From Cercospora beticola (lineage: Eukaryota; Ascomycota; Dothideomycetes; Mycosphaerellales; Mycosphaerellaceae): a stretch of DNA of 64,000 nucleotides. Every line of letters begins with the position of its first letter. The stretch's first letter is position 1. Below the pieces are notes generated by a model that saw nothing but the letters and a program-made list of their open reading frames with translations, had not been told where the DNA came from and did no database searches. The position numbers and the translations under genes were made by a program. Location of the stretch: the NCBI RefSeq assembly GCF_033473495.1, contig NC_088936.1, positions 2,356,001 to 2,420,000 on the forward strand. Reading direction: 5' to 3'. Positions 22,374 through 34,000 of this stretch are shown here, piece by piece.

Positions 22374-23235
22374 ATGGAGGAAGCCGGCCACCTGACCGCC
22401 CAGGCCCTTACCGGCGACCACACCGAAGACTCCTATCACCCCAAAGATGCCGTCGGCGCCGCCATCAAGGGCACAATGGTCACCGCGACCGGAGGAGCTT
22501 TCGTGTCGGCTGTCCAGAACACATTGACGAAGCAAAATATTGGCGCATGGGGTGTATTCACAAGGACAGGAGGCACAATTGGTACTTTCGGTGCGTGCAG
22601 ACATAATCTTGGCGAACGAGTGGCCGGATGGGTGGCAGTGGGCAAGCGCTAATCTCGTACTTCATTCTGTAGCTGCCATGGGAGGAGCCTATGCGTTCTT
22701 CAAGTCTGCTTCCGCGAACTTGAGACAAAAGGACGACACATACAACCACGCCATTGGAGGCTTCTTCTCCGGCTCGATGCTGGGTCTCAGATGTACGTCT
22801 CCCAGCACTGCATGAAGCGGCATGGCCAGGGAGAGGCGGCAATGACACTAACGGAAACCGCAGTCCGCTCGGCACCAGCAGTTCTCGGATACGGCACATC
22901 GCTTGCTGTCATTCTTGCAGCATTCAACTACACAGGCGGTCGTCTAGTGGGCGCGGAACTCGACCCGGAGGTGGACGAGGTTGCACGGAAAGAATATCTG
23001 CGAAAGAACAGGCGGAGGAGTATCGAGGAGACTATCAACGAGCTTGGCGAAGGAAGAGGTACGTATTGGAGAGCATGTTCTACTGTCATGGCAGCGCTTC
23101 GAGGGGTGTACGGCAGGCTAACAAATCATAGGTGTACATGGTCCAGGTTATGCCGAGCGAAGAGCGGCACGCCTGAAGGAGGCGTACGGCATCGATGTTG
23201 TGCACTCGCCTACTGTTCCTGGCCAAGCGCAATAG
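22374..23235 (+). CDS. NADH:ubiquinone oxidoreductase subunit, NDUFA11/B14.7 type (fungal 21.3 kDa)
   Basis: Four exons are 22374-22590, 22673-22792, 22864-23058 and 23132-23235; all introns have GTRCGT donors and AG acceptors, and the sum is a clean 211-aa frame. YHPKDAVGAAIKGTMVTATGG, NTLTKQNIGAWGVFTRTGGTI, AIGGFFSGSMLGLR and ELDPEVDEVARKEYLRKNRR follow the fungal 21.3-kDa complex I subunit, a Tim17-like four-helix membrane protein of the proton-pumping arm. The C-terminus GPGYAERRAARLKEAYGIDV is also typical. It acts in the inner mitochondrial membrane. Confidence 0.92.
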
Positions 23236-23726
23236 AAACTAGAACGTTCGGCTTGGTAGAAGACTATGACGAAAGTGTATATATACTCACAAACGCAGAT
23301 TCCCATTTGTGCACTTTCTGCCTCGAAGTTTCTTTCTGGAAGAGATGGCGGAGCTCTCAACGCGAGACAGAGGGCAAGACTCGAACTTGCTGTTCTTTGA
23401 CTGTCTTCTCTCCACTTGTAACTTCGAAGGGAGACCTGTTCACTGTCACCTCGCATAGCCACTCTGCTTGGCGGAACTGTCACTAAGGCTCCATTCAGCC
23501 TGGGACGCTCGCGTTTCGCGCGTTAATTGCACAATGCCTTGTGATGGAGAGGCTCGACAAAGGCGCGGAGAGTACAAGTCCTCAACTTGGAGCATGCTTT
23601 TACGTTTCTCTCCGCATCATCACAACACACACTGCAACGCAACGGAACAACTAGCAACCAAGACAACACTCGAACGTGACACTTTAACCAAAGCCATCGA
23701 TCAACAACATACCCGAAACCTGAGAC
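23236..23726. other. intergenic 0.5 kb
   Basis: No coding frame with support. This should include the complex I gene 3' UTR and the promoter of the next gene. Confidence 0.5.
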
Positions 23727-24608
23727 ATGCCGCCATCAAACAAACGCGGGCGCATCGAACGTGTCGAACGCAACGCCGCTTTCCTTCGACACATCGAACC
23801 AAATTTCAAGGCAAACGAACTTGAGCTTCTCGATGATCTTTTCGATGACGCTACCTTGCCTTCTGCTGCAAGCAGTAAAAAAATGACCGAGCGCTGGCGA
23901 ATCCGCCTCGAAGATCTACTGCACAAAGCCGGGGAAAACATGGGATTGGCTCAAGAACTTGTTGCCAAAGTTGTCAAAGAACGCACAGGCAACAGCACAT
24001 ACGAAGTGATTCCCGATGACCTCTACAATGTCCACGATCAATTTTCGTATGCTGAGGGAAAGAGAGACACGCTTGATAATTTAGAAGGTGTCCCTGAAGT
24101 GCAGGACTGGGCCGCTCGAATGCATGCAGACGCTGTCGAAGAGCCAGAGGATGATGATTCCAATCCCTGTGACGGAGGTTCCGATTCCATATCAGATGTG
24201 GAGTCTGCGGGGGAGACAGGTCCAGCGCAGGCGTCTGACCAGGATGTGGGAGGCCCAGGACATGCTGGGCAGCGCAATGATGTGGCTGATGGTGAGGATG
24301 ACCAGATGCAGACGACGCTCAGCCACTTCAGCAACACTTCGCATCCGCTAAGCTCACCCTCCAGCTACGCGAGTCCTCAGTCCAAGCCGGGACGGCAGGC
24401 ATATGAGCCTGGTACACCGTCTGTGGCACGCATATGGAGCCCGACTGCTCCGGGCGGTTACGAAGATGTTGCTATAGAAGCGCACCACGAAGGTGGGACC
24501 ACTACATTCTGGGCGAAGATGTCACCGATAGGTATCCTTCACAGGCAGATCGCTTCAACAAGCACCACGTCTGATCGCCACCGCAATCTTGGAAAACGCA
24601 AGCGATGA
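23727..24608 (+). CDS. hypothetical acidic protein
   Basis: This is an intronless 293-aa frame. A basic first 15 residues (MPPSNKRGRIERVERN) precede a helical stretch to about residue 90 (NELELLDDLFDD, WRIRLEDLLHKAGENMGLAQELVAKVV cut here to show charge pattern). Then come a strongly acidic Ser/Gly/Asp-rich region (about 130-200) and a Ser/Pro-rich tail ending in RNLGKRKR, a possible nuclear localisation signal. No known domain was recognised; a nuclear protein is a guess from composition. Confidence 0.6.
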   Translation: MPPSNKRGRIERVERNAAFLRHIEPNFKANELELLDDLFDDATLPSAASSKKMTERWRIRLEDLLHKAGENMGLAQELVAKVVKERTGNSTYEVIPDDLYNVHDQFSYAEGKRDTLDNLEGVPEVQDWAARMHADAVEEPEDDDSNPCDGGSDSISDVESAGETGPAQASDQDVGGPGHAGQRNDVADGEDDQMQTTLSHFSNTSHPLSSPSSYASPQSKPGRQAYEPGTPSVARIWSPTAPGGYEDVAIEAHHEGGTTTFWAKMSPIGILHRQIASTSTTSDRHRNLGKRKR

Positions 24609-24749
24609 ATGGGGCGACTAGCACATACTGGCTTCAGAGTCTATTCGTTGGAAAGGAGGATGAGACAAAATACACCAAGGGGGAATCTGAACCGATTTTG
24701 AAGAGTGAGTCAATCTTCTAGTGTGGACTAAAGGACCGCATGCCGAAAT

Positions 24750-25146
24750 TCAACTTCGTGTTCGAACATCAACGCGAGCACCTTTAGGATACCCGAGCCA
24801 CAGATGATAGCCGACCCAGAAAAGCGATGCTTTGCGGGATATCCAAGGCTTGCCAGTGACGACGGTTATGCAAGCACCTGACCCATGATGTTTGGTCAAA
24901 TAGATATTGCGACAGTCGTTCTCGGCCTGGTGCAGGTCGGTGCAAATGAAATGGTCAGCCCTCTCTTTCGCTGCCTTTCACGGTTTTCCCAGTCAATGTG
25001 AATAAGACGGCATAACTTGTATGCTTACCGAGTATCCTATGTTGAGTCCTCTAGTACACGCACGAGCGATTCGGTAGGAGTATCGGCCTCTCGCACCGTA
25101 ACAGACAGACGACGGAGGCCGGCGTGGGTCAAGGCCGAGCTTCTTC
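24750..25146 (-). pseudogene. paralogue of the cysteine-rich secreted protein, lacking a visible signal-peptide exon
   Basis: Two exon-like pieces (25029-25146 and 24750-24962, separated by GTAAGC...AAAGAG) translate to a protein aligned with exons 2 and 3 of the gene at 25761-26383: GRYSYRIARACTRGLNIGYS against GRQSYRVSVECRGGLNIGYS, then ENDCRNIYLTKHHGSGACI against KTDCSNPYLYKRHGPGACV. Intron positions agree. No frame with a signal peptide was found upstream to about 25.7 kb, and the second cysteine of exon 2 is missing. The C-terminus is longer than in the intact copy. It is called a 5'-truncated or decayed duplicate; a distant first exon is not excluded. Confidence 0.65.
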
Positions 25147-25760
25147 CTGCCTGTTTACATTGATCATTGACTAAACGATCAACGACCAATCTAAGACGCT
25201 TGCTACACTCCACTGCTTGTGGCACTCCAGCAGATGAATGGTGGCGAAAGGATATAGTGGTAGACACGTCCTGGTAGTGAATTCACATTGTTGTCTATAC
25301 GGCTTTGACCCCTTTTCTGGACTGCGATATCTAGTCCATGCGTTCATTGTAAGAATTGCCTTGTTGTAAAATGTCCAGAAGTATCCAAACATATGTCCGA
25401 GATGCAATGCGTGCTTTCTCGTCCGTCGTACCATCGTAGAATCCGACTGCACAGCCTGGAGCACGTCACCCATATTATACACAGCGAAGTGTATTTATTG
25501 CGCGCCTTTGATCCTGTATCCAACGACGTATACAAGTGCCACACACAGCATGCAACACAGGGCCTATGAACGATCTGTGCTTTGCTTCAAAACCTGGTTC
25601 GCTCATGCGATAGCAACTGCTCGGCTGAATGGATCATGCACATGAGACAGGGAACTGGTATTAAAGCGCGTTGCAACGCAGTGAGTTAGAGCAAAACCGA
25701 TAACAAGGCCGTTGCGTATCTTTGCGTATGAAGTGTCGCTGCCAATGAGCCTGCGAGCTC
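25147..25760. other. spacer between the two cysteine-rich paralogues
   Basis: Minus-strand frames here have no signal peptide or cysteine spacing like the intact paralogue. It may contain remains of a lost first exon, but I could not identify them. Confidence 0.45.
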
Positions 25761-26383
25761 TCAGAAAGACACACTGGAAGATCCCCAAGCTTTGCCGGTG
25801 TCCACGTGAACGCAGGCTCCGGGACCGTGACGCTTGTATAAGTATGGATTGGAACAATCGGTTTTTCTCTGGCACGGGTGAAAACAAGCAACATCGTTAG
25901 CCTTGAGTTCTCCGGTACGCAATCGTTGCGAACGAGAGATGGGTGATATTGCAGCCTGCCGAGCAGTTTGGGAATTGTTTATACGTACCGAATATCCAAT
26001 GTTGAGCCCTCCTCTACATTCGACTGAGACACGATAGGACTGTCGACCTGTGGCAACGAAACAAATACCTCCACGGTTGGTGACTGTTCGTCTCGCGCCC
26101 GCACTATTATCGCACTTGGCGCCAGTGAAACTGGAATTGAAGGCAGGGTCAGATAGAGCTCAAGACGGTCCTTAGCTACTGTGAAGGTCACTGGCTATTC
26201 GACGTACGCTTGAATATAGCAACCGGCTTGTCGAGAGACAATGTCGCTTTCTGTCTCGTTGACGGACGAAGTCTCGCCGAGTGGTAGGTCGAGGACTTCC
26301 TCGATGACGTCCTCGTTGGCTGTGGGAAGTGCGATACCAAGTGGAACAAATAGTGCCGCAGAGAGGATGGTGGAGTACTTCAT
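25761..26383 (-). CDS. small secreted cysteine-rich protein (effector-like)
   Basis: Exons are 26208-26383, 25989-26130 and 25761-25901; the introns (77 and 87 bp) both begin GTACGT and end CCAG or CAAG. The product is 152 aa. The start MKYSTILSAALFVPLGIALP is a clear signal peptide, followed by an acidic pro-like segment (NEDVIEEVLDLPLGE) ending at SRQAGC. The mature part has eight cysteines with GICF, VEC, ACFHPC, TDC and GAC contexts, enough for four disulphides. I do not recognise the family. Size, secretion and cysteine density resemble fungal secreted effectors or antimicrobial proteins. Without splicing only the first 62 codons would be read, so models ignoring introns would miss it. 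Confidence 0.72.
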
Positions 26384-27466
26384 GATGACTGAGAGGGTTC
26401 TCTTGCTGATGTTCCAGAGAGGTGGACGTACTTCTTGCTTGGTGGGGAAAGTTCACGGTCTATATCTCCTGTGCCCTCTCCATTCCGTTCACCGCAATTG
26501 CTGTGACACTTGCTCTGGGCTCACAAGATAGTGCGGCGTTCCGCGCCTAGTCCGTTAATCCCGTGGCTCGACAAAGACTTGCGTTCGAGCTACGAGGTCA
26601 GCTTGCGCTGCTGAGAGGCTCATGATACGTTTCTGACATTCCTCGGCGACGCCTTTGTGATACTGTTCAGCGTAGCTCTGGAAGGTCTACTGAGAGCTTC
26701 TCATCCGCTCTCATAATGATGCTATATTATACGCCAAACCCCCCTCTTGTATAGCTGTATAAAGACCAAGTCGAGAGCTACGAGCTCAGCCCATGCTGAT
26801 CAAAAGCGCAGACAGCTTCCTCAAATATCTTGTGATGTGTTCGTACAGCTTTTCACGTTGTGAGCTCGGATGTCCGGATCTTTCGAGTCACTGGGTACAT
26901 GGTGGGCGCGAGATGATTAGTGAGAGTCTGCTGCAATGACCCAGAGTCCGTATGGCCTTCGTCCTACAAGCCATAGGAAATGTGTGGTATTTCTTGGCTT
27001 CTGCAACAAGGCGTTCAAGTGAAGGCACAACCGATCGCGCTGCAGAGAATTGCCAGAAAGGCATGTTACACGAGCGCACGAGGGTCGCTCGAGATCTCGA
27101 GGATGCAGCGTATACGCGTCATGCCCGCCTTGGGATGTTGATGGCTACGATGTATTGAGTTCGGCGTCAAGTGCTTCTCGTGTCGAGGCATGAAGCTGAA
27201 GTACTCGTCTTGGCGAAACGGGAAGCTGCCGCCCCGCAACTTCCTCGGTCTCAACCATCGTTCGGTCCTGCCCTTCTGCAAGACGAGAGCGGCGATGCAC
27301 TATCGAGGTCCGGTCTCCTATGCTGAAGCCTGGCAGCCGCTGGATTTCCCGATCAGTCAGCGAAAGACCGGCGACCTTAAACTCGTGAGACGCATGGTCG
27401 CATCGTGAATTAGCGACGCTTGGAATTGTACTGGATGGCCGGGCAGCGGAAGAGACGCTCACGAAG
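26384..27466. other. intergenic 1.1 kb
   Basis: This is a divergent spacer between the cysteine-rich protein and a Zn2Cys6 gene. A frame antisense to the region before 27467 is not supported by motifs. Nothing else was recognised. Confidence 0.5.
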
Positions 27467-28837
27467 ATGTTGGCTCAAGACGAAGGATGTCACGTATTCG
27501 CTCTGAAGCCTGTCCATCGACAGCCTGGAGCCGGTGTCAAACAGCATGCCACAAGGCGGACGCACAAGAAGTCGCGCGCTGGGTGCTTGACTTGTAGGCA
27601 AAAGAGGGTCAAATGCGACGAGAGACAACCATCGTGCATGTATTGTTCGCGGCGTAACTTGGATTGCACATATGAGACTAGTCCACCTGCAAGGCGAGGC
27701 AGCGACTACTCTTCTAGTGACGAGCCGCACACGCCGGTGTCCCCTGCGGAATCCGATGCCTTGGTCCAAGTTGAAAGTCCGGCAAGGCCACTGGAAAGTG
27801 CATCGACAGAGATGCTCTTGTACAATCATTATGAAATCATGACAGCTAATGGTCTGCTGCTGGGCGTCGAGCATGAAAAATATCATCGAAGGGTGTTGTC
27901 ACTGGCTCAAGATGTACAACAATCTAACACTTGACACTGTCTATATACTGACTGAGAACAGCACTCATATCTTCGACATGCGCAACTAGCAATCGCTGCA
28001 CTCCATCTCACAGCTTCTGGAGTCAAGCTCTACGAAAAGGCCCAATTCTACAACCTGTCAAGAGCGCTTCAAGAATTTCAAAAAGCCATCGAAAAGCCAA
28101 TCGCTAAGGAAGACTCAGACCCATTGGTAATGACATCGATGATGATCAACATCCTCTATTTCTTTTGCGATCAAAGGACATGCGAAAACGAATCTTGGTT
28201 GTGCTCCAAGGACCCGCAGCGCCTCAGCTGGCTATGCGTGCAACAAGGGATGGGGGCAATCCTGTCTCAGACGCGTCCATATCATTGCCGCAGTGGCCTG
28301 CTCTCCTTCTTCGCAGTAGCACCGAAGCCCGTAACACGCGGTCGACAGTTACCTGAGCAATTCTGGAATATCTGCAACGTTACAGATCCCATCGGCCCCC
28401 GTGGCGTGCATCCGAATCCGTACCATGACATTCTGCACTGTTTGGCCCTCTTGATGCCTTTAGAGCCCGGCCTGAACAGCTTGATCAAATACATGCACCT
28501 TTGTGCAAGAATCTATCCTTCATTTATCGCATTGGTGGAGGAGAATGACCACAAAGCGCTGCTCATCCTCGGCTACTGGTTCGCTCTCCTGACCAGTGTT
28601 GGGGATTTGTGGTGGTGTACACTAAGAGCAAAGAGAGATTGTCTGGCTATTTGCACTTACCTGGACCTTCTCGGTGATGAAACCATTCGGCACCTTTTGC
28701 ACTTTCCGGCGAGCGCCTGCGGGTATATTTTGCAGGATAGTGTTAGTGATGAAGAGCTCGGGACATGTTCAAGTATGCTGGTTGGAGGTTCGCCGCGGCA
28801 ATGTGTTGAACTATCGACTTGGCTGGACTGGACCTGA
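27467..28837 (+). CDS. Zn2Cys6 transcription factor
   Basis: Exons are 27467-27913 and 27962-28837; the 48-bp intron begins GTACAA and ends GAACAG, joining LSLAQD to HSYLRHAQLAIAALHL in frame. The product is 440 aa. The zinc cluster is CLTCRQKRVKC...C..C......C (C-x2-C-x6-C-x6-C-x2-C-x6-C) after a basic RRTHKKSRAG leader, the usual layout of the sterol-regulator-like fungal class. A helical region follows (ALHLTASGV, YWFALLTSVGDLWWC). The start is uncertain because residues 1-30 are not conserved in type. It lies beside the secreted cysteine-rich genes, but no regulatory link can be shown. Confidence 0.82.
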
Positions 28838-29508
28838 AACGCGCCTACATTGAGATAATAGGCATTGGACACTTCTTCAAAAGTTTCTCGATGCCCCCGA
28901 CTTGGCGTTAATCAGCCACCAGCGTTCGGTTGATGTCGCATTCTGGAAAGCACATTGCGCGATGTTCGACTTGGGAACCGGACAAACTCCTGAAACGCTG
29001 GGAAGTCTGCACTGCTACAATGAGGAACTAGCAGGACTCAAGGCGGCTCGACGTATACCGCGCAGGATGGTCGAATGGGAGTGCGTGCGTCGCTGTGCGC
29101 TCTGTATACTATCGAAGCGAGTGCACTGCAAGATCATTAGAGCGGCTGTAGCACTTCGCATTGGACCAACTCTCGACTGTCAGACCGAGTCTTGCCGCAT
29201 TGATGGCCGACACAGAAGCAAGGCCTTCTTTGCGCCGATTCGGCTAGGGTCCGGGTTCACATGGTCGGTCTGGTCTCGCAACCGGTAACGTACGAGGTGA
29301 TGGCGATGGAGGGTGGTGAAAAAGGGTGGTTATTCGTAACATGTTCATAAAAGCACGAGGCATCTCAATCTATCAGCCCATGCTGGTGACTGTAGCACTG
29401 TAACGCCACGTCGCGAAGTGTGTTCGCGAGAATGCCCTACTCATACATATGCTTTCGCTGGGAGTTCCAGCGATAGCAGCACTCTCATCCATCTCGGAAA
29501 TCCCACAC
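28838..29508. other. intergenic 0.7 kb, convergent
   Basis: A 128-codon plus-strand frame (28902-29288) has no recognised motif and directly follows the regulator. I treat it as chance or 3' remnant. The rest should be 3' UTRs. Confidence 0.45.
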
Positions 29509-30395
29509 CTATGCATCAACGTCCATCTTCTCTGCCACGCCCGCTTCTCCATCGCCAATGTCCTGCACCGTCACATACTTGCTGATTTCTTCCTTCGTAA
29601 TCACCTTCTCATTCAGAACAGCCGTCGTACCTCTCTGGAACTTGTAATTCCTCTCCTTCTTCCCTCGCACGTTTGGCGTAATGTAATTCCTCATCAACGT
29701 CGTCTTCTCCTTGGTTATTACGCAAACATCCACGTTGCTTCCCGAACCCAGATCGTTCCAGATACCCGCCTCGATCGCATCCGCGCACAGCTTCACCGCT
29801 TCGTCTTTGCTCAAATCCGGCTTCCACTGTGTCTCAAACACAGACATGGCAGCTAATGAACCAGATCCCATCGTCACGTAAGGAAGCTTGTCGGTAGATC
29901 CGTGTGCGTGTACAGTGAAGAGGTGGGCACCGGTAGGATCGCAACCTGCGACGACCAGGTATGCACCAATGTGGCCTTGGTAGCGGAAGAGATGTTGTTT
30001 GAGCATGGTCATGACGGTCACGACGCGGGGTTTGCGGCCGGTCGATAGGGCGTGGAGTTCGAGGTTGGAGGACATGAGGGCGGTAGTGAATTCGGTGTCT
30101 GCGGCTGTGCCTGCGCCGGCGCACCAGATTTGGGGGGAGATGTAGTGGAGTTTCTCGCAGTTCTGGGTAGTGTCAGTGGACTGTTGGGTGGCATGGAAGA
30201 TGGCGAGGGCACTGATAATACCTTGTCTGCTACGATGGGACCGCTCGTGGCTCGCGTGTCTGCTGCGATGACAACTCCGCCATTGTAGAGCGCGCCAACG
30301 ATGGTGGTGCCGGTGGATGTGGCTTTGGGGAGCGGAACGCCAGCGGCGTGGAGGGCGAGGTTTCTGTTATGGTTGCTAAAGTCGAAGCCCGGCAT
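29509..30395 (-). CDS. PUP1: 20S proteasome subunit beta-2 (PUP1, beta type-7)
   Basis: Exons are 30222-30395 and 29509-30162; the 59-bp intron begins GTATTA and ends CCCAG, joining GPIVADK-V region to [24 protein letters not shown]. The product is 275 aa. A propeptide of about 28 residues precedes the catalytic Thr in [14 protein letters not shown]; the active-site context with Asp (AADTRATSG) and Lys is intact. The C-terminal extension ([10 protein letters not shown] and beyond) is typical for beta-2, which wraps around beta-3. It provides trypsin-like activity of the 20S core. The gene is divergent from the nucleoporin gene. Confidence 0.95.
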
Positions 30396-31078
30396 GATGA
30401 GCGTTGTCGTCGCAGTCTATAGTTCGATCCGAGTTGTGACTGTCGAAGAAGATGGCACGGCGATGAGTGGTTTCGGCGTTGGTGTCTGGCGGATATGTGA
30501 AGCTCGCTCAGGCAGCTGGTGGATGATGCAGCTGTTCGCGCCTGCTGCAGCTGTCGGGAGTGGCACAAGTCGACGCGAGCTCTGCTGCAACACTTCCCGC
30601 CTCAAACACCACTGCTCGCACACACCATCTTGGACAAACGGACTTGCCAGCGAACTTCAGGACTATTGTATAATCTTGCTCCTTGTCTCTCGACCTGCAC
30701 CACTTGGAGACGCTGTCCTGTGTTCTACCTGGTCTCTACAGTCCCACGACTTCCTCGTCCACGACGCGCCGCGACTCGCTCCGACGCGATTTCACGAGCT
30801 GGCTGTTTGCAAGTGAATTGTCAATTCGCAAACGACTGGCCGGTGCCTAGAGCTGCCTCTCGCACTCGCCACGGCCGCACGACACCCTGCTCCCCCTCCG
30901 CATCGGTCTCCAATCAGCCAAACTGCCTCCAGTGCAATTCCGCTCCTTTGCTGCTGCTTTTCGCATACCCGATTCCGAACAGCTCCAAACTGCCCTCTCG
31001 AGCGACGACATTCATCACCCAGTCAACGACGAACACGACAGTGAGAGTGCACAGCTTGTGGATGAGGGTGCCACGAAC
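30396..31078. promoter_or_regulatory. divergent promoter, proteasome beta-2 and nucleoporin
   Basis: The open frame of the nucleoporin extends left to 30932 without an ATG, so a spliced upstream exon is possible. No specific proteasome-control element was identified. Confidence 0.45.
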
Positions 31079-34000
31079 ATGAGCTCCGGCAGTCAGGCGC
31101 AGGCTGGCCCAGAGCTGGACGAAATCCTCTCTGACGAGATCGCTTTGGACGATGCAGCGAGCAAGCCAGGTGATCGGGTACGGGTATCGCAGGCATGGAA
31201 CCCTCCACCGCAACCTTGGGCATCGCTGGTTAGCGTAGCGTCGGGGCAGGGACTGTTAGCGGTGGCAGGCCCGGACAGCTTGGTCATCGCGAGCACAAAA
31301 GAAGTGCGCCAGAAGCAATATATTCCTAAGCGCGAAGATGATGTGACGGGAGACGCGAGACACTTGCCTATCAACGCTCTGAACACGCTGAAAGTGCCCA
31401 GGCTGTCACATGTCGCCTTCAGCGCTGATGAGAGCTGCCTCGTCATTGCTTCTGAAGAGGGAGGAGGATTGGCTGTTTATGAGACAGACGCCTTGGTCCG
31501 TGGAAGCAAAGATTCGGCCTTCCAGATCAGCACTCAAAATACCGCCGTGCGTCATGTGTTGCCCAACCCCAACAAAGATGCGGACACTGCACACCTTTTT
31601 GGCGTAGTGTTGATGAATGGGCAGCTCGTGATTGCCAGTCTCAAGAGCCGCGAAATGGTTGATGGTCAGAACGGAAAAGTCTTCCACAACAATGTGCTAT
31701 CCGCATGTTGGTCGCCGAAAGGGAAGCAAATTGTCGTCGGTTTGCAAGACGGCTCATGTGCACAAATTGATCCCTCAGGTGCGGTCAAAGGTCAAATCCC
31801 TGCGCCACCACAGCTTTCTGAGATCAAGAACTCGGATTATGCATCTGCTCAAGCGCTTCCTCCATGTGCGATACACTGGCTGGAGACTCACAAGTTCTTC
31901 ATCGTGTACACGCCTTTCTACGGCACGACCACAAACGAGGACGACATGCTCATACACGACTCCCTCTACTTCATTGCAGAGCGGAGTAGTAAAGATGCGC
32001 CATTTGTCTTCAGCAAATCCTCCCTCGACCCCTGCATGGTTCCACCGCAAGGACAGGACCGACTTCCAGCCTCCCACTTCTTCCAACGTTTGGGTTCATG
32101 GGATCCAAAGGTGAAGGATGTTTTGTTGGTCACTTCGACCGCTTGCAGTGATGGAGGGTCATTTGTACAGCTGCAAGGTGAATCCAACTTTGTTCTTTCG
32201 ACGCCCTTGGACGAAAACCGGAAGATCACTCTACCCTTTAGCACAATCGACGACGAGGAGTCATCCCCTATTGGCATGGCCTTAGACTTCAGCTCACAGG
32301 AGCTCGCCCCAAAACCCATCCCCAGCGAACTGGACCAATTTCCGACAGCGACAAAGCCCGTCCCTTGCCTGATCGTTGCGACGACTGATGGCATACTTTG
32401 TATGTGGTGGATCATCTCGAGGGCAGCAGTGCAACAGGAGACTATGCACGCGAACATAGTACATAGAGAAGGTCCTTACCGTGACTATGCCGACCTTCGC
32501 CTGACCAAGGACAAGGCAGTCATCGATGAAGAGGGGCAAGCGACAGCAGCAAGCGCAAATTCAGCCGCTTTGAATCCTACTCCAAGCTTGTTCGGTGCTA
32601 ACACGACGACATCATCCGGTTCACTCACAAGCAATCCGGCAACTCCAGCATTCGGTCAAGCCGCATTCGGCAAACCAGCAACGCCAGCAGGGACAGGTCC
32701 TCAGGTTTCAACGCCAGCTTTTGGCCAGTCTTCGTTTGGTCAGCCTGCGTTCGGCCAGAGTGCTTTTGGCAAACCATCGACCCCAGCCGTGAGCTCGCAG
32801 ACCACGGCTCCCGCATTTGGCAAGCCTTCAACCCCAGGAGCGACACCTGTACAAGGTGCGGCTGCTTTTGGCATGGCGAGTGCTATTGGAGGTGCCGCCA
32901 GTTCTCCCTGGGCTGCCAAACCCGCTCAATCGCCAGCACCTGGCGGTGCCACGTTTGGCTCGACCTCAAAGATGGGCACCACAGGTGGCTTTGGCAGCGT
33001 TGGTGCGTTGGGGGCGAACAAGCCAAGCCCATGGGGGGCAACCGGGACCAATACCAGCACGACAGCCTCGTCGCCTTTTGGACAAACAGCTGCGGTCTCA
33101 TCTCCTTTCTCCAAATTCTCGAGTACGAATGCGTTCGCGGCGAATGCGCCCAGTAGCACAAGCCCCTTTGCCCCGAAAGCGCAGGACACATCAACGACAA
33201 ATCCAAGCACTGGTGGATCATGGTTCAGCAACACACAACAGAACAATACTAGTACCTCATTCTCAAGCTCATCCTTTGGTAAGCCGTCGACGCCTTCGTT
33301 ATTCCAGCAGCAGTCCACAGGTTCGACTGCCACGTTAGGATCGAATGAGACAAGCAGCTTTGGCAAGCCTTCCACCCTGTTCGGCGGTACTCCATCATTG
33401 TCCAATAATTCCAGTGGACTGTCTGGACTTGAGGGCGGTTTCAAGCTCGGGTCCACATTCAAGGGCGACGGCACGGCCAAGGACGACCTGCCGATGCCCA
33501 AGAACCCGGGTGCAGGACTTTTCGGTGCCAACTTCCTGGGCGGCGCAGACGACAAGAGACCTGAAGTCAAGGCTGAACCCGGAACTGAGAGACAAACATC
33601 CCTCAACGACATTCCACCGGCGAAGCCACCAGCGAGCGACGGCTCTGGCCTTCCTCCAGACCCGTCAGTGTTCAATTACAAGAAGGCGCAGGCAGCCATG
33701 GCCGCTCCTCCCGGCGTGAAAGAAGCGCCAAAAGCCGAAGGTGATGCTGCCGCAGCTCCACTGCCACCTGATCCGTCCACCTACAATCATAAAAAGGTCA
33801 TGGCAGGTTTGGGCACACCACCAGGCGCTGCTGATACAGCAGAAGCTGGCAAGGACGTTCCGATTGCCGGCAGTCCCCCTGCAGATATCACTCACAGTCA
33901 AACGTTCTCCCCAGAAAGCTCAGAAGCAGGACCACCAGATGATGGGAGCGAAGACTGGGATGACGAGGAAGATGAGGAGGACGGCACCGAAGACGACGAA

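Noticed and set aside
28902..29288. 128-codon frame after the Zn2Cys6 gene
   Set aside because: No motif and no supported join to the regulator.
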